64,000 bases of DNA from contig JACGCM010000679.1 in the NCBI GenBank assembly GCA_014058105.1, forward strand, positions 248,001 to 312,000, given 5' to 3'. The DNA comes from Kingdonia uniflora (taxonomy: Eukaryota > Streptophyta > Magnoliopsida > Ranunculales > Circaeasteraceae). Below are positions 45,917 through 57,133 of the stretch, piece after piece. The notes beneath the pieces are model-generated. The model saw nothing but the letters and a program-made list of their open reading frames with translations. It was not told where the DNA came from and searched no databases. How positions within the stretch are numbered: the stretch's first letter is position 1; every line of letters begins with the position of its first letter. The position numbers were made by a program, and so were the translations under genes.

Positions 45917-46420
45917 TAGGGTTGAGCTAAACCGAAGAAACAGAACCAAATCGATCCGAACTGAACAAAATGGTTCAATTTTTGGGGTTCGGTTTCAGTT
46001 ATAGTTCCTAAATTAAGGAACCGAAAGGATTTGGTTTCGGTTTCCCCATAAGAGGAACCAACAAAAACTGAGCTGAACTGAGAATAAACATTATTAGTAA
46101 AGAAAACTCTAAATGTAGCTTAGCCCTTCATTACTCTATATATTTTTCATGTATTAAAATGCCAAAATATAGTATTGTCAAGTAAATGTTTGACTTAAAC
46201 AATAAATTTACAAGTTTTGATGGAATACAAATTGAGAAACCAAACCAAACCGATCTATTTTTCGATTCGATTTTGGTTTCAGTTCCTCTTAAATATTATG
46301 GTTCAGTTTCGGTTCGTCTTATACTGTAGTCGGTTTCGGTTTCGGTTTATGATTTTAGGAACTAAACTTTTCAGTTTTGGTTTTGGTTTTATACAAAAAC
46401 CGACCCATGGTCACCCCTAC
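45917..46420. mobile_element. CGGTTT-rich hAT-like non-autonomous element
   Basis: The ends TAGGGTTGAGC and (inverted) GTAGGGGTGACC resemble each other and the TAGGGGTG ends of plant hAT MITEs. Next to both ends are dense AACCGAA / GGTTTCGGTTTCGG repeats in opposite orientation, a known subterminal pattern of such elements. No 8 bp target duplication could be made out, so the ends are approximate. Confidence 0.4.
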
Positions 46421-46831
46421 TTTTCAAATTATCTCCTACATGGAAATTTTAAGTTACTCTTTCATTGAAGCCTATAGATTTTGGTCAAACCAAAATATTA
46501 GGCCTCTTTACCTTATACAATTTTTGAGGTTTTAATTTGCTCTCTTTCTTGAGTATCATTTATGAGGTAGTTGTTAGTAAATAAAAGCTCTAGGCTTGGA
46601 TAAACATAATCCTCAAGTTAGCATTGTTTGTTGTGTGTGTGCAACATAAGTTGCCCAATTTTGGTTTATTAATGATTTGCATAAATCTTAATAAGTTTAA
46701 TGACGTCGTCTATTGGCATTTTATGTTATATGTACCGAAAATCAAGTGATTTATACCTTTATTATTTTAATAATCTAAAATATCTCGACATTGTTTGAGT
46801 GGAAATATGATCATTAAATTTCAAAAAAAAT
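46421..46831. other. No gene seen
   Basis: AT-rich spacer before the tRNA-like gene. Confidence 0.4.
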
Positions 46832-46904
46832 GGGGATGTAGCTCAAATGGTAGTGCATCCTCTTTGCATGCGGGAGGTACAGGGTTCAATCTCCTTCATC
46901 TCCA
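46832..46904 (+). tRNA. tRNA-Ala(TGC)-like gene, partly degenerate
   Basis: 73 bases with a 7 bp acceptor stem GGGGATG/CATCTCC (one G-T pair), discriminator A, box A TAGCTCAAATGG and box B GGTTCAATC, and anticodon loop TTTGCAT with anticodon TGC at 46864-46866. The overall sequence is that of plant tRNA-Ala(TGC). Mismatches in the D stem (GCTC/GTGC), anticodon stem (TCCTC/GCGGG) and T stem (CAGGG/TCCTT) suggest a decaying gene or pseudo-tRNA. No T-run terminator follows closely. Confidence 0.7.
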
Positions 46905-49509
46905 GCAAAACTTGAGGAAAATTTGTTGTATAAGCTTCATCTAAACAAAAATAATTATTTCCTTGGTGCAATTTAACATAGTCTTGGAAACCATATTAAC
47001 AGACCCTTTTTGAAATTCTTAGATCAAGAGTGTTGTTTTTGAAGGCTATTATAAAGGATTTATGAAGAAAAAATTGTCGCGAATCGTGGCACATACCCAA
47101 TGTTTACAAAAACACTTTCTCTATTCATCATTTATCACTAAGCCAAGCTCTTTGTGATATCATACTCCAATATTTATATTATTTTAAGAGATAGTTCACA
47201 TTTGTAATAGTAAGGCTCCATTGTCGGTTTGATTCATCAGCATTCGTTATCTTCTCTATCTGTTTAACTATCAAGGGACTTATATTTATCTTACTATTAA
47301 TACACAATATATATTTTCTTATGACTGTAGTTGCCTTATCTTTGTGCATGTATTCCCTTCTACTTAAATATTAAGCATATAATAGTTTATAATATACTCT
47401 CTTTTTTCTTTACTGGAAAATAGGCAACATAATTCAATGTCTTTACAACATGTCAACAACGGTAATATTCCAAAAGGGACAAATCAATGATGAAAGGTAA
47501 TGTGCTATTAAACCAAATAAACTATCGTATTTGGTTGTTGTAAGCTATTGTTGGATTTCCACCATGAATTTTCAGCAATTAAATGCATAAAGATGTTACC
47601 AGCTATTTGTTGTTCCATTAATTTGTTTATGCCCCTTGGCATTCTTTTGATTTTTGTGTAAATATGGTTGTACATTTTCTTAAATATTTGGATCTTATGC
47701 ATTCGTTTAACTTTTTTCCTATTGGAATATTGCAAGCCCAAATGTAAGAAAAGATTGAGAACACCCTTTTTTCGCCCTAAACAGGGCTCTAGTTGAGTCA
47801 AATTTATAATTTTAATTTTGACTATGTAGTTTTCATCTACTCTGTGTATATTATCTGGTATGCTTGGGTAATAAGCATCATCAAATACTTCACTTTATCT
47901 ATAATTGTCATCACCTATAACTTGAAATATATTAACTTCACATTGGCTCTTCTTTGATATTGATTAGCGTATTTAGTAAAACGCTACTTAACACAAAGTA
48001 GAACATCACATTTGCCTGATCTATCTTTGAACTGACATCATCAAAATATAACCTTTATTTAAAGTTAAGGATTTCCCTGATTGAATCTCGGTGGCATCTT
48101 CAGTTTCCAACCAATATAGGATTTGTATGTTTACCAAAGTCTATATGGAGCATCCTTAACTGGTATATATTTTCATCATCATCTTTACATGTGTTGTATT
48201 TCTCGAGGTTTTTGTTGTTGTTTTTATCAAATACTTTTTGTATGTAATCTGTAAGATTATTTTAGATGACTTTCTCAAATGTATTTGTGTAGAAAGTTTT
48301 GAGGGAAGCGAGTCAGAAGCACAAAGTAAGTAATGGGTCTTTTGATCAAAATCAAGGAGAGCAGGACTTACTGATGTCGTTTGCAGTATTCTTAGTCCTA
48401 GAGGTAATTTTTTTCTTTCTGACCATTTTATGTTATACTTTGGTGTTTTAGAAATGAGATATCCGAATTTTATGCTTTAGTAGAAAATTTAAACTCATTA
48501 GAAGTCCAATTTATAGCTTCTTTTTTTTCATAAGCAACACATCACATTCAAATCTTCTTCTGCAATTGCAGGGAATAACATGTTAATTAGAGAGAGATGA
48601 TGTTTCTTAAATAAAGCTTAGTGCATTCACTATTCTGATAGGTCGCAACATGGGTTAGAAGACTAAGTTCATTATCATCTTTCATGAAATCTCAGGGAAA
48701 TATGGTAAGGCAAAATATCTAGTATGTATGCAGAAGAACCTATTATTGATAAAAAAAAATCCTTTAAGAAGGAAGTTGAGGTTAGGCTAAATGCCCGCCT
48801 CAAATTATATCCTAGGAAATGTTATTTGCCTCATCTATTAGTTTGAGGAGGAAACATATGTGGTTCTCAACAATCAACTATAATTTGCAAGAATTGTAGG
48901 ACAAAAGTTGTGGAACTCACAAGTGAGACATTTGTAATAGTTCAAGCACTTGGGGGACAAAAGATATGTCATTGGAATGGGTCAAGGCTCCGACCACCTC
49001 AGCAACATTGGAATTGCCATAATTAATGGGCATAATAGGTTGATGTGTTTAATCTTAATGAGCTTTCAGTGATTGTCCAAGGCCTTAAATTGTTTGCTTC
49101 TAATGTACTTACATTTTTGTTTATTTCTGATGTTTTTGTTAGTTCGACTATGAATTTAAGAAAAATAAAATAAATTGGGTATTTTTTCATATTTTTGCCG
49201 CGGTTGGTTGCTATTTCTCACTCATAGTAGTAAGTCAAAATTGTGTTTTAGTCAATATCTCTATGGTTTTTATAATATTTTTCGATCAGACTGTGAATTC
49301 TTAAAGAATGTTACACGGTTACTAAATGTAGTGCCTTTCTATATAGATGTATCTAAGTGTTAGTTTCTTATTTTTCATTCCCTCAAAAAGTTTTGGTCAA
49401 GGCAACCTTAAAAGCTTACTTCCTAATGTACTCATTTATTTACCATTAAAAAAACTTAAGCAGCCGTGCGTAACATGGGCTCATAACCTAGTTCCATTTT
49501 AAATTAGCC
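46905..49509. other. No supported gene; one exon-like block
   Basis: AT-rich throughout. The block at 48293-48403 (111 bp, acceptor GTGTAG, donor GAGGTAATT) is open in phase 0 and encodes KVLREASQKHKVSNG...QDLLMSFAVFLVLE, which has the splice borders of a host exon but no recognised family. The minus frame 47508-47801 (97 codons) has no motif. Confidence 0.3.
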
Positions 49510-51598
49510 CGGTTCAAACATCCTGCTTGTAAGCCTTTCCTTAAATATATTTGAGAAAACACTATGGTAAAGTATACTCCATCTGCTCAACTTCAATCTG
49601 AACATCACTTTCTTAAATAAGCCCTTAGACTGTGGGATACACATTTTGGAAACCTTAAAAAATAGATTCATGATATTGAAATTTAGATTACTAAACTTCA
49701 GTCTGATAGAGGTTTGTTGGACTGTAACCAATTAAGGTCTCTTCAGATATACCTTAGACAGCTTGAAGAAAAAGAAGAGTGTTATTAGAGGGACTAGAGT
49801 AGAAAACTTTAGTTAAAGGAAAGAGATAAAAACACAACCTTTTTCAATAAAGCTACTTGTAGTAGCATATTCCCTTGATTTAGCAAGAATAAGCCAGCAT
49901 GATATAGTCGAAGGTAGCTCAACATTGTGTAGTCGAAGGTAGCTCAACATCGCATAGTAGAAGATAGCTCAGCATTCTAAATGATACCGTGAGTCCTCGA
50001 CTTACCAAAAATAGCCGCTGAAGCCTGATCAAGAAAGAACTGTTAGAGATCCGCGAAGTTCGCCCGCTACCCCCGGAATAGGAAACTATTACGTTCTTTT
50101 TGTAAACTGCATGTATCTACTATAAATACAGGCAGAGAATAGATTCTAAAGGACCCCGGAATTCTGACTACCCTCACTCCTTACCTTAGCAACACTCCGG
50201 AAGCTTGTAATAACTAGCATCTACTAATTTTTACATCAAACCCTCCTCGAGGTCATGGTTTTTCTCAGCTTTTACTGAGTTTTCCAAGTAAAATTCTGAT
50301 TGCTTAGCTCTTTATTATGCGATCCTTACAAATAGTATTGGCGAAGATTTTCCTCCCGGAAAACACGCCATTACACTACTAAATATAGAAGTTTTAACAA
50401 TGTGGATTTTCTGCAAGATAATGATGGCTAATGGTTGAATACGAGAAATAATTGGTAAAACTTTTATTGATTACTTTTCCAAACTTTACTTTTCTTTACA
50501 TTTACTTGGTCATATTCCTGACATGGAAGTTGTATCTAACCTTATCTCCTCTACTATTTCAGATCAACAAATTCAATTTCTTAACCTTAATATCTCTGAA
50601 GATGAAGTTAAGATTGCTCTTTTCTCTATGTACCCTTTTAAAAGTTCAGGTTCTGATGGCTTCACATCACATTTTTATCAACAATGTTGGCCTTGGATTA
50701 AAAATGATTTGCTTTTACTTTGTAACCATCTTTTTCATACTACTTATTTCTTGAAACCCCTTAATCATACCAATCTGACTCTTATTCCTAAGTTGAAGAA
50801 TCCAACTCATGTTGTTAATTTTTGGCCTATTAGCTTATGTAATACTTCTATGAAAATTTTATCTAAAGTTTTAGCTAATAGAGTAAAACCTCTTCTTCAT
50901 AATATGATAGGCCCTTATCATAATACTTTTACTAAGGGTAGATTTATCCAAGCCAATATTGTTGTTGTGCAAGAAATACTTCATACTTTAAAGAAAAAGA
51001 AGAAAAGTATAAATAGTTGTATGGCTATTAAACTTGATATGACCAAAGCCTATGATAGGGTAGAATGGGATTTCCTTATGAGAGTTCTGATTAATTTTGG
51101 CTTTCAGGGTTTTATTCTTGAAGTTATTATGAATCCTGTCTCCTATGTATCCTATTATATTAAATTGAATGGTTCACCTTATAAAATTTTCTCTCCTTCA
51201 AAAGGATTGAGACACAGTGATCCTCTATCTGGCCCCTTATCTCTTAATTTTGTTCGCTGAAGTGCTTTCCAGAATGTTACAAGCTAAAGAGAGAAATATA
51301 GAGAGTCGTAGCATTAAAGTATGTATAAGGGTACCTCCTATTTCACATATATTTTTTGATGATGATTCCTTTATGTTCTCTAGAGCTAATAAAAATGAGG
51401 ATGGTGCTATTAAAGAGACCCTTCAAGATTACAATGCTCTTTTTGGTCAAGTAGTTAATTATAATAAATCTAAAGTGTTTATTAGTCCTAATATCCATGG
51501 GATACTTGCTAGTATTGTTAGAAGAGTTTTGGGCATTCAAAGAGTACACATAACTTCTAAATATCTTGGTATCCCTATTATACTCTCAAGATTTTAGA
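49510..51598 (+). pseudogene. LINE ORF2 reverse transcriptase, interrupted
   Basis: The pre-RT linker is at 49510-49852 (LWDTHFGNLKK; ERDKNTTFFNKAT just before the break). A solo LTR sits at 49858-50375, and the LINE continues after it with YRSFNNVDFLQDNDG. The main frames 50523-51260 and 51217-51597 hold RT motifs: SDGFTSHFYQQCW, NFWPISLCNTSMKILSKVLA, KLDMTKAYDRVEWDFL, GLRHSDPLS, then after a one-base frameshift near 51230 LFAEVLSRML and the catalytic box HIFFDDDSFMF (Y/F-x-DD), and TSKYLGIPI. The Tat2 insertion ends it at 51614. No C-terminal part was found beyond 62.6 kb. Confidence 0.85.
49858..50375 (+). mobile_element. Solo LTR of the Tat2 family with target duplication
   Basis: 518 bp, TGTAGTAGCATATTCC...GCCATTACA, flanked on both sides by CTACT (49853-49857, 50376-50380). 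It matches the Tat2 LTR (GCGAAGTTCGCCC, ACTACCCCC, CCTCCTCGAGGTCATGGTTT) and has the TATA box TACTATAAATACAGG near 50119. It carries a local triplication near 49905-49970 (AGTCGAAGGTAGCTCAACAT-type units). Loss of one LTR and the body by recombination explains the solo state. Confidence 0.92.
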
Positions 51599-51614
51599 AA
51601 CTAACTATGGTAAT

Positions 51615-52088
51615 TGTAGTAGCATATATCCCAGATTTGACAAAGAGAAGCCAACGGAGCTTAGTTGAAGACATACCATCATTCGAGAAGATGTCACGTC
51701 TGTGACCACAGTTCCCGATCTACTCAAAGTAGCCATTATGCTTGGTCAAATAGAGCCGTTGGGAGATCCGCGAAGTTCACCCACTACCCCCAAAATAGGA
51801 AACTGTTTTTCTTTTTGTAAACTGCCTGTATATACTATAAATATAGGTGGAGAATGAGTTATTCTAATCCATAACTCTACTTTTCATTCATTCTTACTTT
51901 CTTACTCAGCAGTAATTATAATAATTAGCAACTTAGTGGATTATTCATCAAAACCCTCCTCGAGGTCATAGTTTTTCTCAGCTTTTACTGAGTTTCAACG
52001 TAAAATCCTGTGTGTTTTAGTTTATTATTGCATAATCCTTACTAGAAGTATTGGCAAAGATTATCCTCCAGAAAAACATGCCATTAGA
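51615..52088 (+). mobile_element. Tat2 5' LTR
   Basis: TGTAGTAGCATATATCC...GCCATTA. TATA box TATACTATAAATATAGG near 51832. Confidence 0.85.
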
Positions 52089-52089
52089 A

Positions 52090-52107
52090 TTGGCACCGTC
52101 TGTGGGA
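52090..52107 (+). promoter_or_regulatory. Tat2 primer binding site
   Basis: TTGGCACCGTCTGTGGGA, close to the TTGGCGCCGTCTGTGGGA block common after Tat-type LTRs. Confidence 0.7.
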
Positions 52108-52157
52108 ATACCACATTTTTCTTTAGCACCCAAGATCTAAGACTAACCAATAACAAA

Positions 52158-53492
52158 AATGAATATCCGAAGTGCCTCCAGTACACTGAGGAACCACGAG
52201 ATCAAACCAATACTGTGAAAGGTCAATCTACACAGTACCGTGATAAAAATTCAGAAACAAATGGAGTAAGATCGAGTCTAAAGGCTTGAAGATCTGCGAA
52301 TCTATGCCCAAGCTCTTCAAGTTGAAAGAGACGAAAGGAGAAAAGCCTTGGACCAACAGAGTCGGACACATCAAAAAGAAATGGAGCATTTACAGAGACA
52401 ACAAGACTGACTCACTGGACGTCAAACGTCACCTCCCCAATCCCGAAGTAAACATCGTTACAGGGCTTCTTAAAGAGAAAGCCAGCTAAGAGAAGAACGA
52501 GTTCAAACTTCTCGATCCAGATCGAGGAATCCAGATAGGGCTTCTTAACATTTTGGAGTTACATCATCAGCATTGACAACTCTAAGAAGTTGGCGCACAC
52601 ACCAGCAATCTCCTCCACTACCAATAAGATGACCAGTAAGAGACAGGCAGGGACCCAAAAGATAAGGTGAGTTTGATCCTCAAGATATCACTACCCCAAA
52701 CACTTTGCATCAATTTATTACCTTAGATGACTTAAATATTAGGATCCAAGCCATAAACTCTGACATGTCAGGCCGAAGATCTACTCTCGATAGGATTTAT
52801 ACAAACCCTATTTCTCCCCATCTTCAAGTCATGCCCATCCCAAAAAAATTCCATACGCCGAAATTACATCAATATGCAAGCCTCAAAGACCCTTCACCCA
52901 CGTCTGACACTTGAAAGCTGCAGTTGGATTGTACTCCAAACTCGATCACATGCTATGTTGATTATTTAACATGAGCCGTAAAGAAGAACCTCTCAGATGG
53001 TTCCATACTATTCCCGAAGGCTCTATCATTGCATTTAGCCAGTTGCAGTACCTCTTCGGGTTAAATTATGCTTATGCTAAGGAACGAGAGATCATAGCAG
53101 ATTTTTTTGAGCAAGGTGAGAAAGAGACCTTAGCGAGTTTTTACAAACATTTCCTACAAGAAACACGCAAGATTGGGAATTGAGATCCTAAAATTGTTTT
53201 TCCAGCATTCACTTCCGTGCTCCACCTCGACTCTAAAGTTTGGGAGGAGCTTACCTTGCACAAGTCCAAGACATTAACATAAGTGATCAATGTTGTTAAT
53301 AACTACATCGAATTGGAACGATCGAAAAAGGATAAAATGAAAAGTTTCTCAATCATCTACTTCAATGAAGTATTTTTATTACCACCTCCAAGGTCAGACA
53401 GTAACGGAACCAAGCAGCACGGAAGGAACACCAACAATGTCAAGAAATGTGATGAAAAGCCAGACAGACCTGTCCCGTCTTACTTCCTATAA
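52158..53492 (+). pseudogene. Tat2 gag
   Basis: Fragments in order: YAQALQVERDERRKALDQQ (coiled coil, near 52300), ITTPNTLHQFITLDDLNI, RIYTNPISPHLQVMPIPKKF, and in 52971-53183 the capsid core EPLRWFHTIPEGSIIAFSQL ... EREIIADFFEQGEKETLASF ... HFLQETRKIGN. The WF..LP.GSI and LR-F..RF...W landmarks of Tat capsids are recognisable. Stops between segments inactivate it. Confidence 0.75.
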
Positions 53493-53559
53493 CAACCACA
53501 CTCTCCACTATCTTACCCACGATAAAAGGAGATGAACTATATCGGAAGCACATGCAATT

Positions 53560-54290
53560 CCTGATAAACACAACATCTTTGCATGGTCATTTTAAGAAAT
53601 GCCAAGCATTGATCCTTTGATAGCATGTCACAAACACGACCTCCTTCTTGACAGCAAAGCAGTTGTGCAGAAGTATCATAATTTAGCCCCTACCTTCGTG
53701 AAGCAGTAAATGAAGTAATCGATAAACTCCTTCGCATAGGGTTTATTTGAGAAGCAAAATATCCCAAATGGGTTTCCAACGTAATGGCAGTCCCAAAGAA
53801 GAATGGGAAAATCAAAGTTTATCTCGACTTTACATAACCAAACAAATTTGCACCGAAAGACAACTTCCCCCATCCCTCTGATCCCACAACTCCTCGATTT
53901 TGTAGACAGACACAAACTTCCCTCAATAATGGACGTTACCTCTGGTTACAATCAGGTTCCTCTTGCCGAAGAATACCAAGAAAAAATAACTTTTATCACA
54001 GAAAGAGGTCTCTACTGTTATACAGTAATGCCTTTCAGATTAAAAAATGTAGGAGCCACGTATCAATGACTTGTCACAAAAATGTTCAAAGATCATTTAG
54101 GCAAAATTATGGAGGTATACATCGATGACATGATTTGCAAGAGCTTAAAGCGAGACGATCATAGTAACAACCTACAAACCATCTTCGACATCCCACGTAC
54201 TTACCAAGTGAAACTTAACCCGGAAAAATGCCAATTTGGTGTTGCATCGAGTAAATTTCTGGGTAACCCGGAAAGAAGCTTACTGGCAAG
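53560..54290 (+). pseudogene. Tat2 reverse transcriptase
   Basis: Starts with DKHNIFAWSF-EMPSIDPLIA, the pre-RT lead, less than 100 bp after the gag end. No DTG/DSG protease is present between, although Tat1 has one. The palm follows in 53803-54069 (LPSIMDVTSGYNQVPLAEEY, ITERGLYCYTVMPFRLKNVG) and 54082-54426 (MEVYIDDMICKSLKRDDHSN, KLNPEKCQFGVASSKFLG). The YIDD catalytic box is intact; a TGA at 54067 separates the halves. Confidence 0.85.
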
Positions 54291-54429
54291 ATTACAGCTC
54301 TTCACAGGTTCATTTTTAAGTCATCTGATCGATGTAAGGTACTATATCTTCTTCTCTGTGGCAATCCAACTCCTATGTCCACAAAACAGCCCAAGGAAAT
54401 TATTTAGACCCCCGATTGTGAGTTAGCTT

Positions 54430-54929
54430 TCCAAGATCTCAAAAGATACTTGGGGTGCCCTCCCATAATGAGTACTTCTTTCGATAGTGAAACACTTACA
54501 ATGTACTTATCAACCACCGATGATTATATTAGCTCTGTCCTTATTCGAGTAGACAATGGTATGAAAAAACCAATCAACTTCATTAGCAAAACTTTCATGC
54601 CTGCAGAGAAAAGATATACAATAACTGAAAAACAACTACTCGCCTTGGTGTACAGCTCTCAGAAACTTCGACCCTATTTCCAAGCTCATCCCATCAAAAT
54701 TATTACCAAGTTTCCTCGCAAACTTGTACTCTCTAAAAATGAAAAATCCCGAAGAGTTCAACAATGGCTTGCATTTCTCAGCGAATATGACATCTCCTTC
54801 GAGCCTCAGATATCAATCAAAGGGGAAGCAATAGTTAATTTCATAGCAAATTTTTCAATCAAAAACCCTGATTGGGAAGAACTCGAAGAAGTACTGACCG
54901 ATGACTCCATAGCAGAATCGGAAGCATAG
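54430..54929 (+). pseudogene. Tat2 RNase H
   Basis: A 159-codon open frame: DDYISSVLIRVDNGMKKPIN, FISKTFMPAEKRYTITEKQL, LALVYSSQKLRPYFQAHPIK, RVQQWLAFLSEYDISFEPQI, KGEAIVNFIANF. This is the connection/RNase H domain of Ty3/gypsy pol. The usual ADFLAE end reads VNFIANF, so the last Asp is lost. Confidence 0.8.
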
Positions 54930-54969
54930 TCACGAAGCACAGGATGAAGACTCTTTATTGACAGATCTG

Positions 54970-55393
54970 CTTGACCATGAAGATCAGGAATCGGCATCAT
55001 CCTCGTTACACTATCCAATCATCCTATCGAGAAAGCTATTAAACTCAAGTTATATGCCACGATCTCGCTATAGCCCTTGAAGCATAAAAAATAGTTGTTT
55101 ACGTCGACTCCATACTCATCACCAATCATTGCAACAAAATATTCAAAACATCAGGCAAGATGGCTGATTATGTAGCCCTGGTCGAAGAAAAAATGAACAA
55201 GTTCAAAACGGCAACAATCTCTAACCTCCCTCGAGCCAAGAATTACCATGCTAACGCATTAGCATATATTGCTAAAATGCTTGAAGATAATGAAAAAAGA
55301 ACTTTGGACATCAAGGTCATAGAATATTCCAGTCTTAATATAAGCTATACGATGCAAATCAGTGTTACTGAAGATGAAGATGCTGAAGATTAG
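54970..55393 (+). pseudogene. Tat2 second RNase H-like module
   Basis: GIGIILVTLSNHPIEKAIKL near 54987 and, in 55160-55393, VEEKMNKFKTATISNLPRAK then NYHANALAYIAKML. It corresponds to the second module of Tat1. The DSQL strand is only seen in another frame (VDSILI near 55100). Confidence 0.6.
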
Positions 55394-55439
55394 AAAAGTC
55401 CATTTTATGCATACCTTGATTCCAATATCCTCCTAAGTA

Positions 55440-56576
55440 AAGTAGAATAAACCCGATCACTCTTAGCAAAATGTCCTCGATTCATAGTTCAAAATAAAAT
55501 CTTGTATCACATCACAGGAGGAGGACCACTTATCGAATGCATCTCACAAAAAAAAGCCCAAATCAAATTCAAAGAACTTCACGAAGGAATCTGCGCAACT
55601 CACATTTCAGGACGATCATTGGCCAAATGAGCATTCACTCAAGGTATATACTGGCCAAAGATGTGATAAGACTGCGAAGACTTTGTTTGTAAATGCTATA
55701 AATGCCAAATCTATGCTCAGGACATCAAAAACCCAGTACTCGGCATGCGCATTAGCAATGTCCTCTGGCCATTCAAAAGATTAGTGATCGATATCATTAG
55801 ACCTTTCCACCCAATATTGGGGAACCAAAAGTTTGTTTTTGTGGCAATGAACTACTTCACCAAATGGGTTGAAGCGGTACCTCTATGTCACACTAACAAA
55901 AGTGAAGTCATCAAGTTCCTCTGGGAACACATCATAACCCAGATTTGACTGCCCACAAATGATATGACCTGATAACTGCAAATAATTTGTCAGCAGCAAA
56001 GTTCTCAGCTTCCTCCATAAATACAAGATTCAACTGTTTACTTCGACACCATACTACCCTCAAGGTAATGGCTAAGCCGAAGCCATCAACAAGAGCATCA
56101 AGTCAGGATTGCGCAAGCGTCTTGACGAGAAGAAAGGCAGATAGACAGAGGAACTACTTAGTGTCTTGTGGGTCTACCGAACAACTCCTTGAACATCCAC
56201 TGGTTGAACACCATTCATGATGGCTTTCGGTACTGAAGCAGTCATTCCTTCATATCTCGATCTACCAAGTACTCGAAGAAAAATCACAGATGAAGAAAAT
56301 GAACTTGGACTCATCTGCAATCTCAATTTGATCGAAGAAAATCAAGACCAAGCCATTGTAAACTTGGGCCGATACCATGACACTCTCAAAAAAGCTTATA
56401 ACAGAAAGGTCAGAAAACAAACATTTGGCATTGGTGACCTTGTCCTTCGACACATCCAAGATAGTACTCGACCTAAAAATTTTGGCAAGTTATCTGAGAA
56501 CTGGAAAGGGCCATATATTATCAGTGGCAAGAATGACAATATGACATACTGGTTGATGACTGAAGATGAAATGTAA
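55440..56576 (+). pseudogene. Tat2 integrase with GPY module
   Basis: HHCC region near 55575-55720 (LHEGICATHISGRSLA, CKCYKCQIYAQD). The first catalytic block follows in 55745-55948 (LWPFKRLVIDIIRPFHPILG, NYFTKWVEAVPLCHTNKSEV). The second Asp block is damaged near 55950-55995 (PDNCK-stop-FVSSKV where DNGxQF is expected). The third is near 56065 (GNG-stop-AEAINKSI). The C-terminal part in 56217-56576 ends NWKGPYIISGKNDN, the GPY module. Confidence 0.8.
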
Positions 56577-56579
56577 CTC

Positions 56580-57133
56580 GAATATCCAATGAATATAGCT
56601 CAACTAAAAATGTTCTACAGATAACCACTGTAACCACTTTCAAATTCTTCAAATAAAGACATCTTTACTATCATCTACATCTTTTTCATTATCATTCGCT
56701 TAGTATCAATACATACTTAACAAGTATGCATCACCACTAACTTTCATCTCTTCGACAAACGCCTATCCAATTACAAGATAGCCATGTTTACAATCCTTAC
56801 TTATCAAACGAAACGTCATGTTTTAAATATTTTCTCAAGCCCAGATATCCCATCTAGGAACAACATCTGATCATCCAACTTAATTTTCAAAGCCATTACA
56901 TGGCTGTCTTTCCATCATCTAGATACTTGCTTACAAAGAAATGATATACATTTTATCTCTATTACTATCTAATGCTATAAATCTTGTCGACTATAACAAT
57001 TAGCAAAAATTTACTAAAACTCTATGCATTTTAAATAAGTTGATTCCAAAATATTCTTCAAAAAAATATCAAAATAAAGCATTCAAAAAATAAACAAATA
57101 ATTGTTTCGGTCTCATCGACCATTTTTACATCT
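56580..57133. other. Tat2 spacer after integrase
   Basis: AT-rich. No tandem repeat like the 194 bp array of Tat1 is visible here. Confidence 0.4.

Noticed and set aside
50452..50754. 100-codon frame overlapping the LINE RT
   Set aside because: Out-of-register shadow of the RT frame that starts at 50523.
52286..52489. 67-codon frame in Tat2 gag leader
   Set aside because: Lys-rich frame out of register with the recognisable coiled-coil reading (YAQALQVERDERRKALDQQ).
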